64,000 bases of DNA from Populus alba. Its lineage: Eukaryota > Streptophyta > Magnoliopsida > Malpighiales > Salicaceae. A model generated the notes under the pieces. It did no database searches and was not told the DNA's origin. It saw only the letters and a list, made by a program, of their open reading frames with translations. Position 1 is the stretch's first letter, and each line of letters begins with the position of its first letter. Made by a program: the position numbers and the translations under genes. The stretch lies in NCBI RefSeq assembly GCF_005239225.2, contig NC_133299.1, forward strand, positions 10,048,967 through 10,112,966, read 5' to 3'. Shown here one piece after another: positions 30,218-42,234 of the stretch.

Positions 30218-31519
30218 GCAAGGTAATGGTGTATATAGTCCATGCGGTTGTACTCTAGATTTTGCCTTTCTACAAGCAATGCCACAATCTATTTTTATCT
30301 TTGGCCAATAGAAATGCTCGACAAATACATTCAAAGTTTTCGCAACCCCAAAGTGACCCATTAAACCACCCCCATGTGCTTCACGAACAAGCAATTCATG
30401 CAAAGAACTTGCAAGAACACACAATCTATTCTCTTTGAACAAATAACCATCCATCAAATAAAACTTATCAAAAGCCGAATGTCCACATACATTATAAATA
30501 TCGGTAAAGTCAGAATCATTATCATATTTGTGGTGTGTAACCTTCACATATTCAAAACCTAACAATCTAGTATTCATGGTGTGTAAAAGAATATACCTGG
30601 ATGAAAGTGCATCAGCGATGATGTTCTCTTTGCATTGCTTATACTTGATTATGTAAGGAAAAGTTTCAATGAATTCAACCCATTTTGCATGCCTCCTATT
30701 CAACTTACCTTGTTGTCCTTTCAGATGTTTCAAGGATTCATGATCCGAATGGATTACGAACTCTTTTGGCCACAAGTAATGTTACCATGTCTCAAGTGCT
30801 CTTACCAATGCATAGAGTTCTTTGTCGTAAGTGGGATAGTTCAAGGTCGCTCCACTTAACTTCTCACTGAAATGCGCAATAGGTCTTCGATCCTGCATCA
30901 AAACAACACCTATTCCCATTCTAGACGCATCACATTCTATTTCCAATGCTTTCATAAAGTAAGGTAAAGCCAAAACAGGTGCAAAACATAATTTCTCTTT
31001 CAAAAGAACAAAAGTCAATTCTTGTTCCTCCTCCCATTACCCAACTGACTTTTTAACAACTTCATTCAAGGGCGTAGCTATTACACTGAAATCTTTCACA
31101 AAACGCCTGTAAAAACTAGCTAACCCATGAAAACTCCTTACCTCACTTACCAATTTGGGTGTAGGCTAGTCCCGGATGGCCTTAACTTTCTCCTCATCCA
31201 TCTCGATACCCTGTGCAGTTACAACACATAGCATAGAAACACAATTTTCTCCATGCAAAAGGCACACTTTTTAAGATTACCATACAATTTCTCACTACGC
31301 AACACACTAAATACATTACACAAATGATCAAGATGCTTAGTTAAGTTCTTGCTATAGATCAGAATGTCATCAAAATACACAACCACAAACTTACCTATGA
31401 ATGCACGCAACACATGATTCATTAAACGTATAAACATACTAGGTGCATTTGTAAGTCCAAACGGCATTACTAACCATTCATACAAACCATGCTTAGTCTT
31501 AAATGTTGTTTTCCACTCA
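30218..31519 (-). pseudogene. RT-RNase H-integrase fragment, subtype D-like
   Basis: On the minus strand, from RT (FKTKH.. then [24 protein letters not shown]) through RNase H ([42 protein letters not shown]) to the integrase zinc-finger region ([22 protein letters not shown]). Several frameshifts and stops. The active-site YFDD and the HSDHE segment are present, but the protein is cut at both ends. Confidence 0.9.
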
Positions 31520-31697
31520 GATGAAATATTAAAGATAGTTGAAAAGAAAGGGTAGTTTACAATCTAGAGCTTGTTCGAGGTCTTCTTCGGGTAGGAAGAT
31601 GAATTATAGGAGAGAGGGTAGTGCGTCATCAAAGCCCGTTATGACTTCTAAAGTTTTCGAACCTACCTCCATGAAGAAGCAGGTTTTGGCTGAAGAC
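31520..31697 (+). pseudogene. Gag fragment of a fifth, divergent lineage
   Basis: IVEKKG, stop, then RSSSGRKMNYRREGSASSKP resembles the basic Ser-rich linker before the Gag zinc knuckle in this clade, but it does not match the C or D gag. The frame probably continues at 32251 beyond an antisense LTR piece, with the zinc knuckle missing. Confidence 0.55.
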
Positions 31698-32250
31698 TGC
31701 AAGAATCACTCTCACACGTTAAAACTAAAAAATTCAGAATAATATTCATCAAAGCTGCTGAAATTATGGCTTACATGAGTTTAAATAGTTGAAAAATTAA
31801 CCCTAATGGACCCCTTATGTGGACTTAAATGAGGTCCACTCAAAACTGGCCCAAAACCCTAAACTGAAAAGCCCATAACCTGATCCAAACAAGCCTTGGA
31901 CCCTAGCTCAAAACAAAGTTTTAATTAAGCCCAAACATGAAAGAAATTAATAAAAATAACTAATATGTCATTAAATACCACCCAGCCCTTCTTTCCTTAT
32001 ATAGCTAGGATGAATAAGGAATCCTTATAAGAAAAGGATTCTGAAACATCAATGAATCATTGCCACACTTGTAGATTATATTGCAGCTCATTAAAGATCC
32101 TTGTGGAAAGAGTCCACATAAAATATTAGCTCGATCCAACGGTCGGATTGAGAATTATGATTGTTGCTGTAAACCTGGACTGTTGCGCTTTTTACGCCAA
32201 AATCCGAATCTGGCCTTATTTGGATCGTATCACAGAGCTGAACCATATCA
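31698..32250 (-). repeat. Antisense subtype A LTR, U5 end missing
   Basis: From GCAAGAATCACTCTCACACG to GAGCTGAACCATATCA. It splits the fifth-lineage gag. A deletion in mid-U3 is likely, since it is 553 bp. Confidence 0.8.
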
Positions 32251-33117
32251 TAAGGGATGATGGAGAGATTGTGTCCACTAGTGAGGAGTCTGATTGTGAT
32301 GACATGCCACCACTTGAGGATACTAGTGATTTAGAGTATGTTGTTGGTGATGAAGTTTTGGTGATTAGAAGGTCGCTAAGTGTTCAGACCAAGGAGGATG
32401 ATGTGAAGCAATAAGGGGAGAACATCTTCCATACTAGATGCCTAATCAACGATAAGGTATGTAGTATGAGCATTGACAGTGGTAGTTGTACTAATGTTGC
32501 TAGTGTTACTTTGGTTAAAAAGTTGGGATTGAATGCCATAAAGCATGAGAGGCCTTATCAGCTTCAATGGTTAAATAAATGTGGCGTTGTTAGGGTTAAT
32601 AGACAGGTGATGATTTCTTTTACAAGAGGCAAGTATAAGGATGAAGTGCTATGTGATGTTGTTAGGGTTAGAAGCCTATGCATGCTGCTCATCTGTTACT
32701 AGGGAGACCTTGGCAATTTGATAGAAAAGGCCAAGCATGATAGGTTTAAGAATAGGTATTCAAGATGATAGAATTTATACACTTGCCCCACTAACACCAA
32801 AGCAAGTGTATAAAGATCAAATTCAATTGAAGAACAACTATGAGGAGGAGCACTCAGCTTTGGCCAAAGTGGAAGAAGCCAAACAACATGGTTAAAATGT
32901 GAGCAAGAGTGAAAATAAAGTAAGCCATGAGTTGAAAACAAAAGGGGACAAACTTTTGGCCCTTAGGAAATTAAGGGAGGGTCACGACCGAAAAAAAATA
33001 GAAGGGAGGCGGAGAGTGGAGAGAAGAAAGAAAGGGAGAGAAAAGAAAAGTGTAGAAAACATGGGGAAAAACCTAATTTTTTTTTTTTGCAAAATCTAGT
33101 GATCTTAAACATGCTTA
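32251..33117 (+). pseudogene. Gag-protease fragment of the fifth lineage
   Basis: DDGEIVSTSEESDCDDMPPL, then GDEVLVIRRSLSVQTKEDD, a stop, [17 protein letters not shown], the protease active site IDSGSCTN, HERPYQLQWLN, and [12 protein letters not shown]. Unlike the C/D proteases (DGGSCAN), this one has the canonical D-S-G. After [11 protein letters not shown] the frame is lost; the remainder to 33117 is Lys/Arg-rich low-complexity sequence. It is clearly a relative of the C/D gag-pol but diverged throughout. Confidence 0.8.
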
Positions 33118-33709
33118 TGATACAGTTCAGCCCTATGATACGACCCAAGTAAGGTCAGTCCAGGTTTATGACAACAATCATAATTCTCAATCTGACCGTT
33201 GGATCGGGCTAATATTTTATGTGGACTCTCCAAACATGTTTTACTACCTTGAGTTAAAAATGCAGGTCAATCATAGTTCGGGAAGGAACCGCAATACGGG
33301 TCAACAGAGGCTGTATGAATTTTGTTATTTACTTCTATTTGACTTGTGGACTTGTTATTTGGTTAAGATTCTTTTCCTAAAAGGTTGTGGCAGCTGGTTT
33401 TGGAAATTTCCTAGTTCCACAAGGATCTTTAATGAGCTGCAATATAATCTACAAGTGTGGCAGTGCTTCATTAATGTTTCAGAATCCTTTTCTTATAAGG
33501 ATTCCTTATTCATCCTAGCTACACAAGGAAAGAAAGGCTGGTGGTATTTAATGACAGATTAGTTACTTTTATTGTTTTCTTTAATGTTTGGGCTTAATTA
33601 AAACTTTGTTTTGAGCTAGGGTCCAAGGCTTGTTTGGATCAGGTTATGGGCTTTTCAATTTAGGGTTTTGGGCGACTTTTGAGTGGACCTCATATAAGTC
33701 CACATAAGG
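33118..33709 (+). repeat. Truncated subtype A LTR, tandem unit 1
   Basis: TGATACAGTTCAGCC to CCACATAAGG, ending before GGTCCATTAGGG of the full LTR. About 30 bp are missing near 33155 relative to unit 2. Confidence 0.85.
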
Positions 33710-34331
33710 TGATACGGTTCAGCCCTATGATACGACCCAAGTAAGGTTAGATTCGGATTTTGGAGTAAAAAGCGCAACAGTCCAGGTTTACGGCAACAGT
33801 CATAATTCTCAATCCGACCGTTGGATCGGGCTAATATTTTATGTAGACTATCCAAACATGTTTTACTACCTTGGGTTAAAAATTCAGGTCAATCGAATTT
33901 CGGAAAGGAACCGCAATACTGGTCAACGGAGGCTGTACGGATTTTGTAATTTACTTCCATTTGACTTGTGGACTTCTTATTTGGTTAGGATTCTTTTCCT
34001 ACAAGGATGTGGCAGCTTGTTTTGGGAATTTCCTAGTTCCACAAGGATGTTTAATGAGCTGCAATATAATCTACAAGTGTGGCAGTGGTTCATTAATGTT
34101 TCGGAATCCTTTTCTTATAAGGATTCATTATTCATCCTAGCTACACAAGGAAAGAAGGGCTGGTGGTATTTAATAACAAATTAGTTACTTTTATTGTTTT
34201 CTTTAATGTTTGGGCTTAATTAAAACTTTGTTTTGAGCTAGGGTCCAAGGCTTGTTTGGATCAGGTTATGGGCTTTTCAGTTTAGGGTTTTGGGCCACTT
34301 TTGAGGGGACCTCATATAAGTCCACATAAGG
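33710..34331 (+). repeat. Truncated subtype A LTR, tandem unit 2
   Basis: 622 bp, the same start and the same truncation point (CACATAAGG) as unit 1, followed head-to-tail by unit 3. Confidence 0.9.
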
Positions 34332-35272
34332 TGATACGGTTCAACTCTGTGATACGACCCAAGTAAGGTCAGATTTCGGATTTTGGCATAAAAAGCGCAA
34401 CAGTCCAGGTTTACGGCAACAATCATAATACTCAATCCGATCGTTGGATCGGGCTAATATTTTATGTGGACTCTCCAAACATGTTTTACTACCTTGGGTT
34501 AAAAATTCAGGTCAATCGGAGTTCGAGAAGGAACCGCACTATTGGTCAACGAAGGCTGTACGGATTTTGTTATTTACTTCCATTTGACTTGTGGACTCCT
34601 ATTTGGTTAGGATTCTTTTCCTACAAGGATGTGGGAGCTCGTTTTGGGGATTTCCTAGTTCCACAAGGATCTTTAATGAGCTGCAATATAATCTAGAAGT
34701 GTGGCAGTGGTTCATTAATGTTTCAGAATCCTTTTCTTATAATGATTCCTTATTCATCCTAGCTACACAAGGAAAGAAGGGCTAGTGGTATTTAATGACA
34801 TATTAGTTATTTTATTATTTTCTTTCACGTTTGGGCTTAATTAAAACTTTGTTTTGAGCTAGGGTCCAAGGCTTGTTTGGATCAGGTTATGGGCGTTTTA
34901 GTTTAGGGTTTTGGGCCAGTTTTGAGTGGGCCTCATATAAGTCCACATAAGGGGTCCATTAGGGTTAACTTTTCAAAAACTATTTAAACTCATGTAGGCC
35001 AAAATTTCGGCAGCTTTGATGATTATTATTCTGAATTTTTCAGTTTTAACATGAGAGTGATTCTTGCAATCTTCAGTTCTTGAACAAACTGAATCTGACT
35101 TATCGAAGATTAACTGGCTTCGTGACGTCATTCTACTCATTGCAATAGTGCTGGTGCCTTGGGGCAGGTTTCCATTGTGTCACACTCCTATCAGACCTAT
35201 TTCCGCTTTCCGGGATCAGATCTCAATCTTGATTGTGGGTTGCGTGACCACGTGATCACGAGGTTCCCATCA
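34332..35272 (+). repeat. Complete subtype A LTR, tandem unit 3
   Basis: 941 bp, TGATACGGTTCAACTC to GAGGTTCCCATCA, followed by a PBS. Confidence 0.9.
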
Positions 35273-35670
35273 TTTGGTATCAGAGCTTGGCTCCATTAAT
35301 CAGGTTATATCCTTCTGAAATTTTCGTTTCTTGTTGTTTCCGCAAAAACAAAAAAAAAAACTCCTTAGTGTCCAATTTCTTCTTCTCTTGATTTGGTATC
35401 ATATCAAAAAAAAAAAAAACAGAAAAGAAAAGAAAAAAGTCATTTAAAAAGGCATTCGTTTTTTTTTTGCCCTAGAAAACTAAACGAAGGAAAATTCGAC
35501 CAAATCAACTCAGAACGAGCTCAAATTTGATTTTGTTATTACTGGGACCCTAATCGCACCACACATTGATTTTGGTGTCAATTGGATATCGTTTGCTTTG
35601 GGTTTCAAATTCGGGTCTAATTAGGTCTGATTCATAACGTTTTTGCGTCAGTCTATCAAACCTTATCATA
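35273..35670 (+). other. PBS and partial leader, B/C type
   Basis: TGGTATCAGAGC at 35275-35286, then TTGGCTCCATTAATCAGG and leader sequence resembling subtypes B/C rather than A. It ends abruptly at about 35670, where it joins the middle of a B LTR. Confidence 0.75.
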
Positions 35671-36369
35671 AAGATCTTTAATGGGCTACAACATAGTTTT
35701 CAAGTGTGGCAAGGACTCATAAATGTTTCAGAATCCTTTTCTTACAAGGATTCCTTATTCATCCTAGTTACAAAAAGGAAAGAAGATTTCAGAACTAATT
35801 CTACCTTCAAATTTGATTCTCCTAGCTTATATAAGACTTCTAAAGGGCTACAAATCTGATCCTATCATATTTAGGATATTAAATTCGGATTTATTTATTT
35901 CATTGTTATTTTCTTCTTAGTTTAGGGTTTATTTATATTATTTGGGATTAATTGTAAGTGGGCATCATATAAGTCCACATAAGGGGTCCATTAGGGTTTA
36001 TTTTAGTTTGCAGTCACTATAAATAAGGGCATAACTAGACATGTAAGAGAGACAATTTAGATTAATAAAAACTTCTTGTTTCCCGTACTTTGTGTGTGTG
36101 TGTGTTGGTGAGATAATCTCCCTTCAATGGTTCTCTAAAGAACTGAAAAATGACTTATCGAAGAACAACTGTCTTCGTGGCGTCATCCTTATACTTCTCG
36201 TTCACGAATCTATATTCGTTGGGTGGGGGTTTTCGTTCCAATATTGCTGGTGCCTAGGTACAAGTTATCTTTGTGTCACACTCCTATCAAACCTGATTTA
36301 CTTAGATTTCCTGGAATTGGTGTCTTTGCGTGTGGGTTGCGTGACCACGTGATCACGAGGTTCGCATCA
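35671..36369 (+). repeat. Subtype B LTR, 3' portion
   Basis: AGATCTTTAATGGGC to GAGGTTCGCATCA. TATA-like CTATAAATAAGGGC near 36016-36029 and a (TG)n run near 36090-36103. Confidence 0.85.
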
Positions 36370-36372
36370 TAA

Positions 36373-36902
36373 TGATACAGTTTAGCCCTGTGATACGACC
36401 CAAGTTTAGCCCTGTGGTATTTAATGACATATTAGTTATTTTTATTATTTTCTTTCATGTTTGGGCTTAATTAAAACTTTGTTTTGAGCTAGGGTCCAAG
36501 GCTTGTTTGGATCAGGTTATGGGCTTTTCAGTTTAGGGTTTTGGGCCAGTTTTGAGTGGACCTCATATAAGTTCACATAAGAGGTCCATTAGGGTTAACT
36601 TTTCAAGAACTATTTAAACTCATGTAGGCCAAAATTTCAGCAGCTTTGATGATTATTATTCTGAATTTTTCAGTTTTAACGTGAGAGTGATTCTTGCATT
36701 CTTCAGTTCTTGAACGAACTGAACCTGACTTATCGAAGATTAACTGGCTTCATGGCATCATTCTACTCATTGTAATAGTGCTGGTGCCTTGGGGCAGGTT
36801 TCCATTGTGTCACACTCCTATCAGACCTATTTCGGCTTTCCGGGATCAGATCTCAATCTTGATTATGGGTTGCGTGACCACGTGATCACGAGGTTCGCAT
36901 CA
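36373..36902 (+). repeat. Subtype A 5' LTR with internal deletion
   Basis: Starts TGATACAGTTTAGCC, jumps at GACCCAAG/TTTAGCCCTGTGG to the TTTAATGACATATTAG region, and ends GAGGTTCGCATCA. 530 bp against 941 bp for its own 3' LTR. Confidence 0.85.
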
Positions 36903-37186
36903 GTTGGTATCAGAGCTAGGCTCCGAAACAAGGTCATATCTTTCTGTTATTTTTGTTTTTTTTTTTTTAGTGTTCCCTTAAGTTATTCAGTGTTTGAGTC
37001 CATCTTCTTGTTCTTCGAGTCTGCATCATCTAAGCAAAAAAAAAAATCAGAAGAAGAAAAAAAAGTTTATATTTCATTTGATTACTGTCTCTAACCATAT
37101 CAGTTTATTAAAAAGAAAAAAAAAAGAAATAGAGAAAAGAGTGATTAGTTGAAATTTGAAGTATCATTCAATTTTTGCCGCAAAAA

Positions 37187-37646
37187 CACAAATCTTGGTG
37201 AACCATAAGCAAACCACCTTAGAATCAATTTAAACTTCATATTCAGTCTATTGGGGGTGGGATAGCATCATATATCAAAGTTGAGCTTATTCTGATATTA
37301 TTTGCTTGAGGTTTTAATTCGAGATTCAATTTTGCCGTAGAAACCCTACTCTTAGTGAACCATAAGAAAACCACCTCAGAATCAATTTAAACTTCATATT
37401 CAGTCTATTGGGGGTGATATTGCATCATATGTAAATTTTGGGCTTATTATGATATTGTTTTCTTAAGGTTTTAATTCGAGGTTCAATTCTGCCGCAGAAA
37501 CACTACTATTAGTGAACATAAGCAAAACACCTTAGAATCAATTGAAACTTCATATTATGTGTATTGGGGATGAGATCGCACTATATATTAAATTTGGGCA
37601 TATTTTGATACCGGCTTCTGGAGGTTTTAATTGGAGGATCAATTCT
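37187..37646 (+). repeat. Three tandem ~157-bp units in the leader of copy 2
   Basis: Anchor GCC of TTCTGCCGCAGAAAC-like sites at 37187, 37334, 37491 and 37647, giving periods of 147, 157 and 156 bp. Same array as 4034-4504. Confidence 0.85.
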
Positions 37647-38068
37647 GCCGCAAATTAATCATATAAGGAGTTTGGGTTCCTAGAAATAAGATAACGACCT
37701 TTAAATTGATTTTTGGTGATTTCATAGTATTGTAATACTACATATTAAATTCGAGGTCATTTGGATATCGGTTTCTTTAGGTTCCTGAACTGGGTCTTGT
37801 TTTGTCGTAACGGGTCTGTTTGGTGTTATCTTTCAAAACTTGTTTTCTTTCTGTTTATTTTGTTCCTGCCATTATACTATCATCATATTTTGATATTTGG
37901 CTGTTGTTTGAGTCATTTTCATCACTTTTCACATTTGTTTGTTTTTTTTCGATAAGTTCTGGTCCAAACAAAAGTTAGATTCGTAATCTCGAATCTAAAT
38001 CAGTGTTCTTCCTGTTATAAACTCTATTCTTTTCATCGTCTTCTTGTTTTTTTCCCCCTATATGTGTC

Positions 38069-38453
38069 ATGTATTCACTAAGGGAGAGGGAACAGAGGAG
38101 GATTGTAGATCAACGATGCGAAAAACTAAGTCATGGTTTGGGGGTTCTAGAACGAGAAGTTGATAAGTGTAGAAGATTAGTCTATGATCTTCAAGCTTTA
38201 TGGGAAAAAGAGGTACACCGCCAAAAGGATGAAAGATGAAGGAGAGTCGCCGTGGTTATCATTCAAAAGTATGAACGCAAGTGGTTAGTACGGCGTGCTT
38301 ATTTGAAATTCTTGTCAGTCACTACTTCTATACAGTGTTGTTGGAGAAAGGTGTTAGCAAGAAGGGGTTTCTGAAGGCTTAAACAAGAGGCTACTGCAGT
38401 CACTATTAATCGTATTCAAGATTTAAGGGGAATCTTCTTGAAGAGGGAGGGAA
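38069..38453 (+). pseudogene. IQ-motif ORF of subtype A copy 2, two stops
   Basis: MYSLREREQRRIVDQRC.. aligns end to end with 4927-5304. TGA replaces CGA in the QKDERRRR segment (about 38238) and again near the ARRGF region; both are C-to-T. The IQ motifs IQKYERKWLVRR and IQCCWRKVLARR are retained. At the polypurine tract the frame reads LLEEGGNDMVQ and stays open into the LTR, unlike copy 1. Confidence 0.75.
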
Positions 38454-39394
38454 TGATATGGTTCAGCCCTGTGATACGACCCAAGTAAGGTCAGATTCGG
38501 ATTTTGGCGTAAAAAGCGCAATAATCTAGGTTTACGACAATAGTCATAATACTCAATCCGACCGTTGGATCGGGCTAATATTTTATGTGGCCTCTCCATA
38601 CATATCTTACTACCTTGGGTTAAAAATTTAGGTCAATCGGAGTTCGGGAAGGAACCATAATACTGGTCAACGGAGGTTGTACGGATTTTGTTGTTTACTT
38701 CCATTTGACTTGTGGACTTTCTATTTGGTTAGGATTCTTTTCCTACAAGGATGTGGCAGCTCGTTTTGGTAATTTCCTAGTTCCACAAGGATCTTTAATG
38801 AGCTGCAATATAATCTAGAAGTGTGGCAGTGGTTCATTAATGTTTCGGAATCCTTTTCTTATAAGGATTCCTTATTCATCCTAGCTACATAAGGAAAGAA
38901 GGGCTGGTGGTATTTAATGACATATTAGTATTTTTATTATTTTCTTTCATGTTTGGGCTTAATTAAAACTTTGTTTTGAGCTAGGGTCCAAGGCTTGTTT
39001 GGATCAGGTTATGGGCTTTTCAGTTTAGGGTTTTGGGCCAGTTTTGAGTGGACCTCATATAAGTCCACATAAGGGGTCCATTAGGGTTAACTTTTCAAGA
39101 ACTATTTAAACTCATGTAGGCCAAAATTTCGGCAGCTTTGATGATTATTATTCTGAATTTTTCAGTTTTAACGTGAGAGTGATTCTTGCATTCTTCAGTT
39201 CTTGAACGAACTGAATCTGACTTATCGAAGATTAACTGGCTTCATGGCATCATTCTACTCATTGCAATAGTGTTGGTGCCTTGGGACAGGTTTGCATTGT
39301 GTCACACTCCTATCAGACTTATTTCAGCTTTCCGGGATCAGATCTCAATCTTGATTGTGGGTTGCGTGACCACGTGATCACGAGGTTCGCATCA
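38454..39394 (+). repeat. Subtype A 3' LTR, complete
   Basis: TGATATGGTTCAGCCC to GAGGTTCGCATCA, 941 bp. TATA-like ACTATTTAAACTC near 39101-39113. Confidence 0.9.
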
Positions 39395-40385
39395 CTTTGG
39401 GGTTGCAAAAACCTTGGATGTATTGCATGAGCATTTCTATTGGCCAAAGATGAAAAGAGATGTGCAACGAATTTGTGAACAGTGCATTGCTTGTAGAAAG
39501 GCAAAATCTAGAGTACAACTGCATGGACTATATACACCATTACCTGTGCCTCCTGAACCTTGGGTAGATATCTTTATGGACTTTGTTTTAGGTTTACCCA
39601 GGTCAAAGAAAGGTAGAGACTCTATTTTTGTTGTGGTTGATAGGTTTTCTAAAATGACGCATTTCATTGCATGCCATAAAACAGATGATGCAACTCATAT
39701 CGCAGACTTGTTCTTTAGGGACATTGTACGTTTGCATGGCATTCCTAAGAGTCTAGTGTCAGATCGTGATGTTAAGTTCCTTAGTTACTTTTGGAAGACC
39801 TTATGGGGATAGTTGGGAACTAAACTCTTATTTTCGACAACATGCCATCCTCAAACAGATGGACAAACTGAGGTAGTGAATAGAACATTATCCCAACTTT
39901 TACGTGTCGTAATTCAAAAGAATTTGAAAAGTTAGGAAGAATGTTTGCCTTTTGTTGAGTTTGCTTATAATAGAACTGTGCATTCAACCATCGGTTTTTC
40001 TCCTTTTGAAATTGTTTATGGTTTTAATCCACTAACTCCTATGGACTTAATTCCTTTACCTTTTGAAGAAAGGGTAAGTTTAGATGGTGAAAAGAAGACA
40101 AAGATGGTGAGAGAACTCCATGAAGGAGTTCGACTCCAAATAGAGAAAAAGAACAGAATTTACGCTTCTAAAGCAAATAAGGGACGTAAACTGGTTGTTT
40201 TCCAACCCAGTGATTGGGTTTGGGTGCACATGTGTAAGGAACGATTTCCTAACCAAAGGAAATCAAAATTACAGCCTCGTGGTGATGGTCCATTTCAGGT
40301 TTTAGAGAGAATCAATGACAACGCATACAAAATTGAGCTTCCAGGTGAGTATAGTGTTAGTGCTACCTTTAATGTTGCTGATCTT
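39395..40385 (+). pseudogene. Integrase fragment, subtype D
   Basis: Frame begins at [19 protein letters not shown] (zinc-finger region), continues through [49 protein letters not shown] (catalytic Glu present) and the C-terminal domain ([30 protein letters not shown]). Stops: TAG for Lys after WG (39810-39812) and TAG for Trp in KSWEECL (about 39933). It is cut at 40385, where a B-type IQ fragment follows. Confidence 0.9.
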
Positions 40386-40542
40386 TTCTCGGGGAGATGA
40401 AGCAAGAACTTGACATGTTAACGGTAGTAGTCAATGTGCAACAAGCTTCAGAAAGAGAGGAGAAAAAATGTTGCAATGATGAAATACGAAATAGAACGGC
40501 TGCTACTTTCATCCAAAGTTGTTGGCTATGAAATACGAAATA
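40386..40542 (+). pseudogene. Subtype B IQ ORF fragment
   Basis: LGEMKQELDMLT-like and ERRKNVAMMKYE/KKCCNDEIR-type sequence up to the IQSCW region, then a repeat of ATGAAATACGAAATAG and a jump to the middle of a B LTR. Junction homology of about 15 bp suggests slippage or template switching. Confidence 0.7.
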
Positions 40543-41296
40543 GGACTTCCTATTTGGCTAGAATTCTTGTTCTAAAAGGATGTGGCAGCTTATTTTAGAA
40601 ATCTCCTACTTCTACAAAGATCTTTAATGGACTGCAACATAGTTTCCAAGTGTGGCAAGGATTCATAAATGTTTCAGAATCCTTTTCTTACAAGGATTCC
40701 TTATTCATCCTAGCTACAAAAAGGAAAGAAGATTTCAGAATTAATTCCACCTTCAGATTTGATTCTCCTAGCTTATATGAGACTTCTAAAAAGCAACAAA
40801 TCTGATCCTATCATATTTAGGATATTAAATTCGGATTTATTCATTTTATTGTTATTTTCTTCTTAGTTTAGGGTTTATTTATATTATTTGGGTTTAATTG
40901 TAAGTGGGCATCATATAAGTCCACATAAGGGATCCATTAGGGTTTCTTTAAGTCTAGAGTCAGTATAAATAAAGGCATAACCAAACATGTAAGGTTATGA
41001 AATTTTCAGATCAATAAACTTCTTTGCTGCACTTGTTGTGTGTTGGTGGGATAATCTCCCTTCCTTGATTCTCTAAAGAACTGAAAACGACTTATCGAAG
41101 AACAACTAGCTTCGTGGCGTCATCCTTATACTTCTCGTTCGCAAATCAATATTCATTGGGTGGGGGTTTACGTTTTCAATAGTGTGGGTGCCTAGGTACA
41201 AGTTATCTTTGTGTCACACTCCTATCAAACCTGATTTACTTGGCTTTCCAGGAATTGGTGTCTTTGCGTGACCACGTGGTCACGAGGTTCGCATCA
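40543..41296 (+). repeat. Subtype B LTR, U3 start missing
   Basis: GACTTCCTATTTGGC to GAGGTTCGCATCA. The U5 lacks the GTGTGGGTTGC stretch (CTTTGCGTGACCACGTGG). Confidence 0.85.
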
Positions 41297-42234
41297 ATCT
41301 AAAGCTTTATACAACCTTTTTTTCTAAATAAGATCTTGTTAACCTTATTATCATTATTATTTCCTTTCTAATTAAGGTTCGTGTCTTATATGTGTGCACC
41401 AATTAAACTCTCTCTTTTTTTTTTTTACAAGTAATACTCTTAATACAAGTTTTGCTTTAAGTACTCTTTCATCCTTGTAAACCATCATGATGTTTCTAAA
41501 TGTCCCCCCTACTTCATCAACACTAAGTCGCAAACCTTGATCTTTCACTCAAAATAACCCATGCTAGGAAGTAGTGATGTCACAAACTTCTTTCTTGTTC
41601 TTATATTACTTAACCTAACCTTCTCATAATACAAAATTCATTAGACAAGGGATAGTAAATCAAAAATTCAAATCTTCCTTGAATCCTCATTTGGCTGAAT
41701 CTTACTAGGCCTATTTTATCAAATTCTTTCATCTCAATTACTTTATTTTCTCATCCTATTCTCGCAATTATAATTTACAAGTTATATTTTAGTCTTTAAA
41801 CATGTTGTATGGCATGAACCATGTTTTTCCTTGTCTTTATGCAAAACTAGAATTTCTTAATTTAATAATTTTAGCTTTAATAATATTCTTTCTTCCATTC
41901 CCTTACATGCATTTTCTGCTACATTCATAATCACGCAACACATCATTAACTTTATACCTCATGTTTGTTTAAGTAACAACTTGCTCTCAATATTACATTT
42001 TCATTCTCCTCTCATCTTATGCAAGGACACACTTCACCAATCCAACCAACTTTGCTTCAAGTCATAGTATATACCCATTGATTTATTTCAACTTTAGTAT
42101 TTGAATATATCCTTATATCACATATTTAATGCAAATATCATAATGTCAATAGATAACATTTACTCATAACTCTCTACACATTCAATATGAAATTAATCCC
42201 ACGGTAAAGTTATATCGCATCACGTTAACATAAG
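41297..42234. other. AT-rich DNA between LTR fragments, unclassified
   Basis: About 940 bp with no open frame of note and no resemblance I can see to the TGATRCG family. It could be old host DNA or an unrelated repeat. Confidence 0.35.

Larger units (their letters stand above)
36373..39394 (+). mobile_element. Subtype A non-autonomous element, copy 2
   Basis: 5' LTR 36373-36902, with a large internal deletion after about 36411; PBS 36905-36916; leader with 157-bp repeats; IQ pseudogene; polypurine tract GAGGGAGGGAA; complete 3' LTR 38454-39394. Its right side lies in a D-type integrase frame (39395). The left flank CATAA and right flank CTTTG do not match, so the left side was rearranged after insertion. 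Confidence 0.85.

Noticed and set aside
41297..42234. Possible host gene between LTR fragments
   Set aside because: No open frame, splice pattern or protein similarity visible; AT-rich and unclassified.
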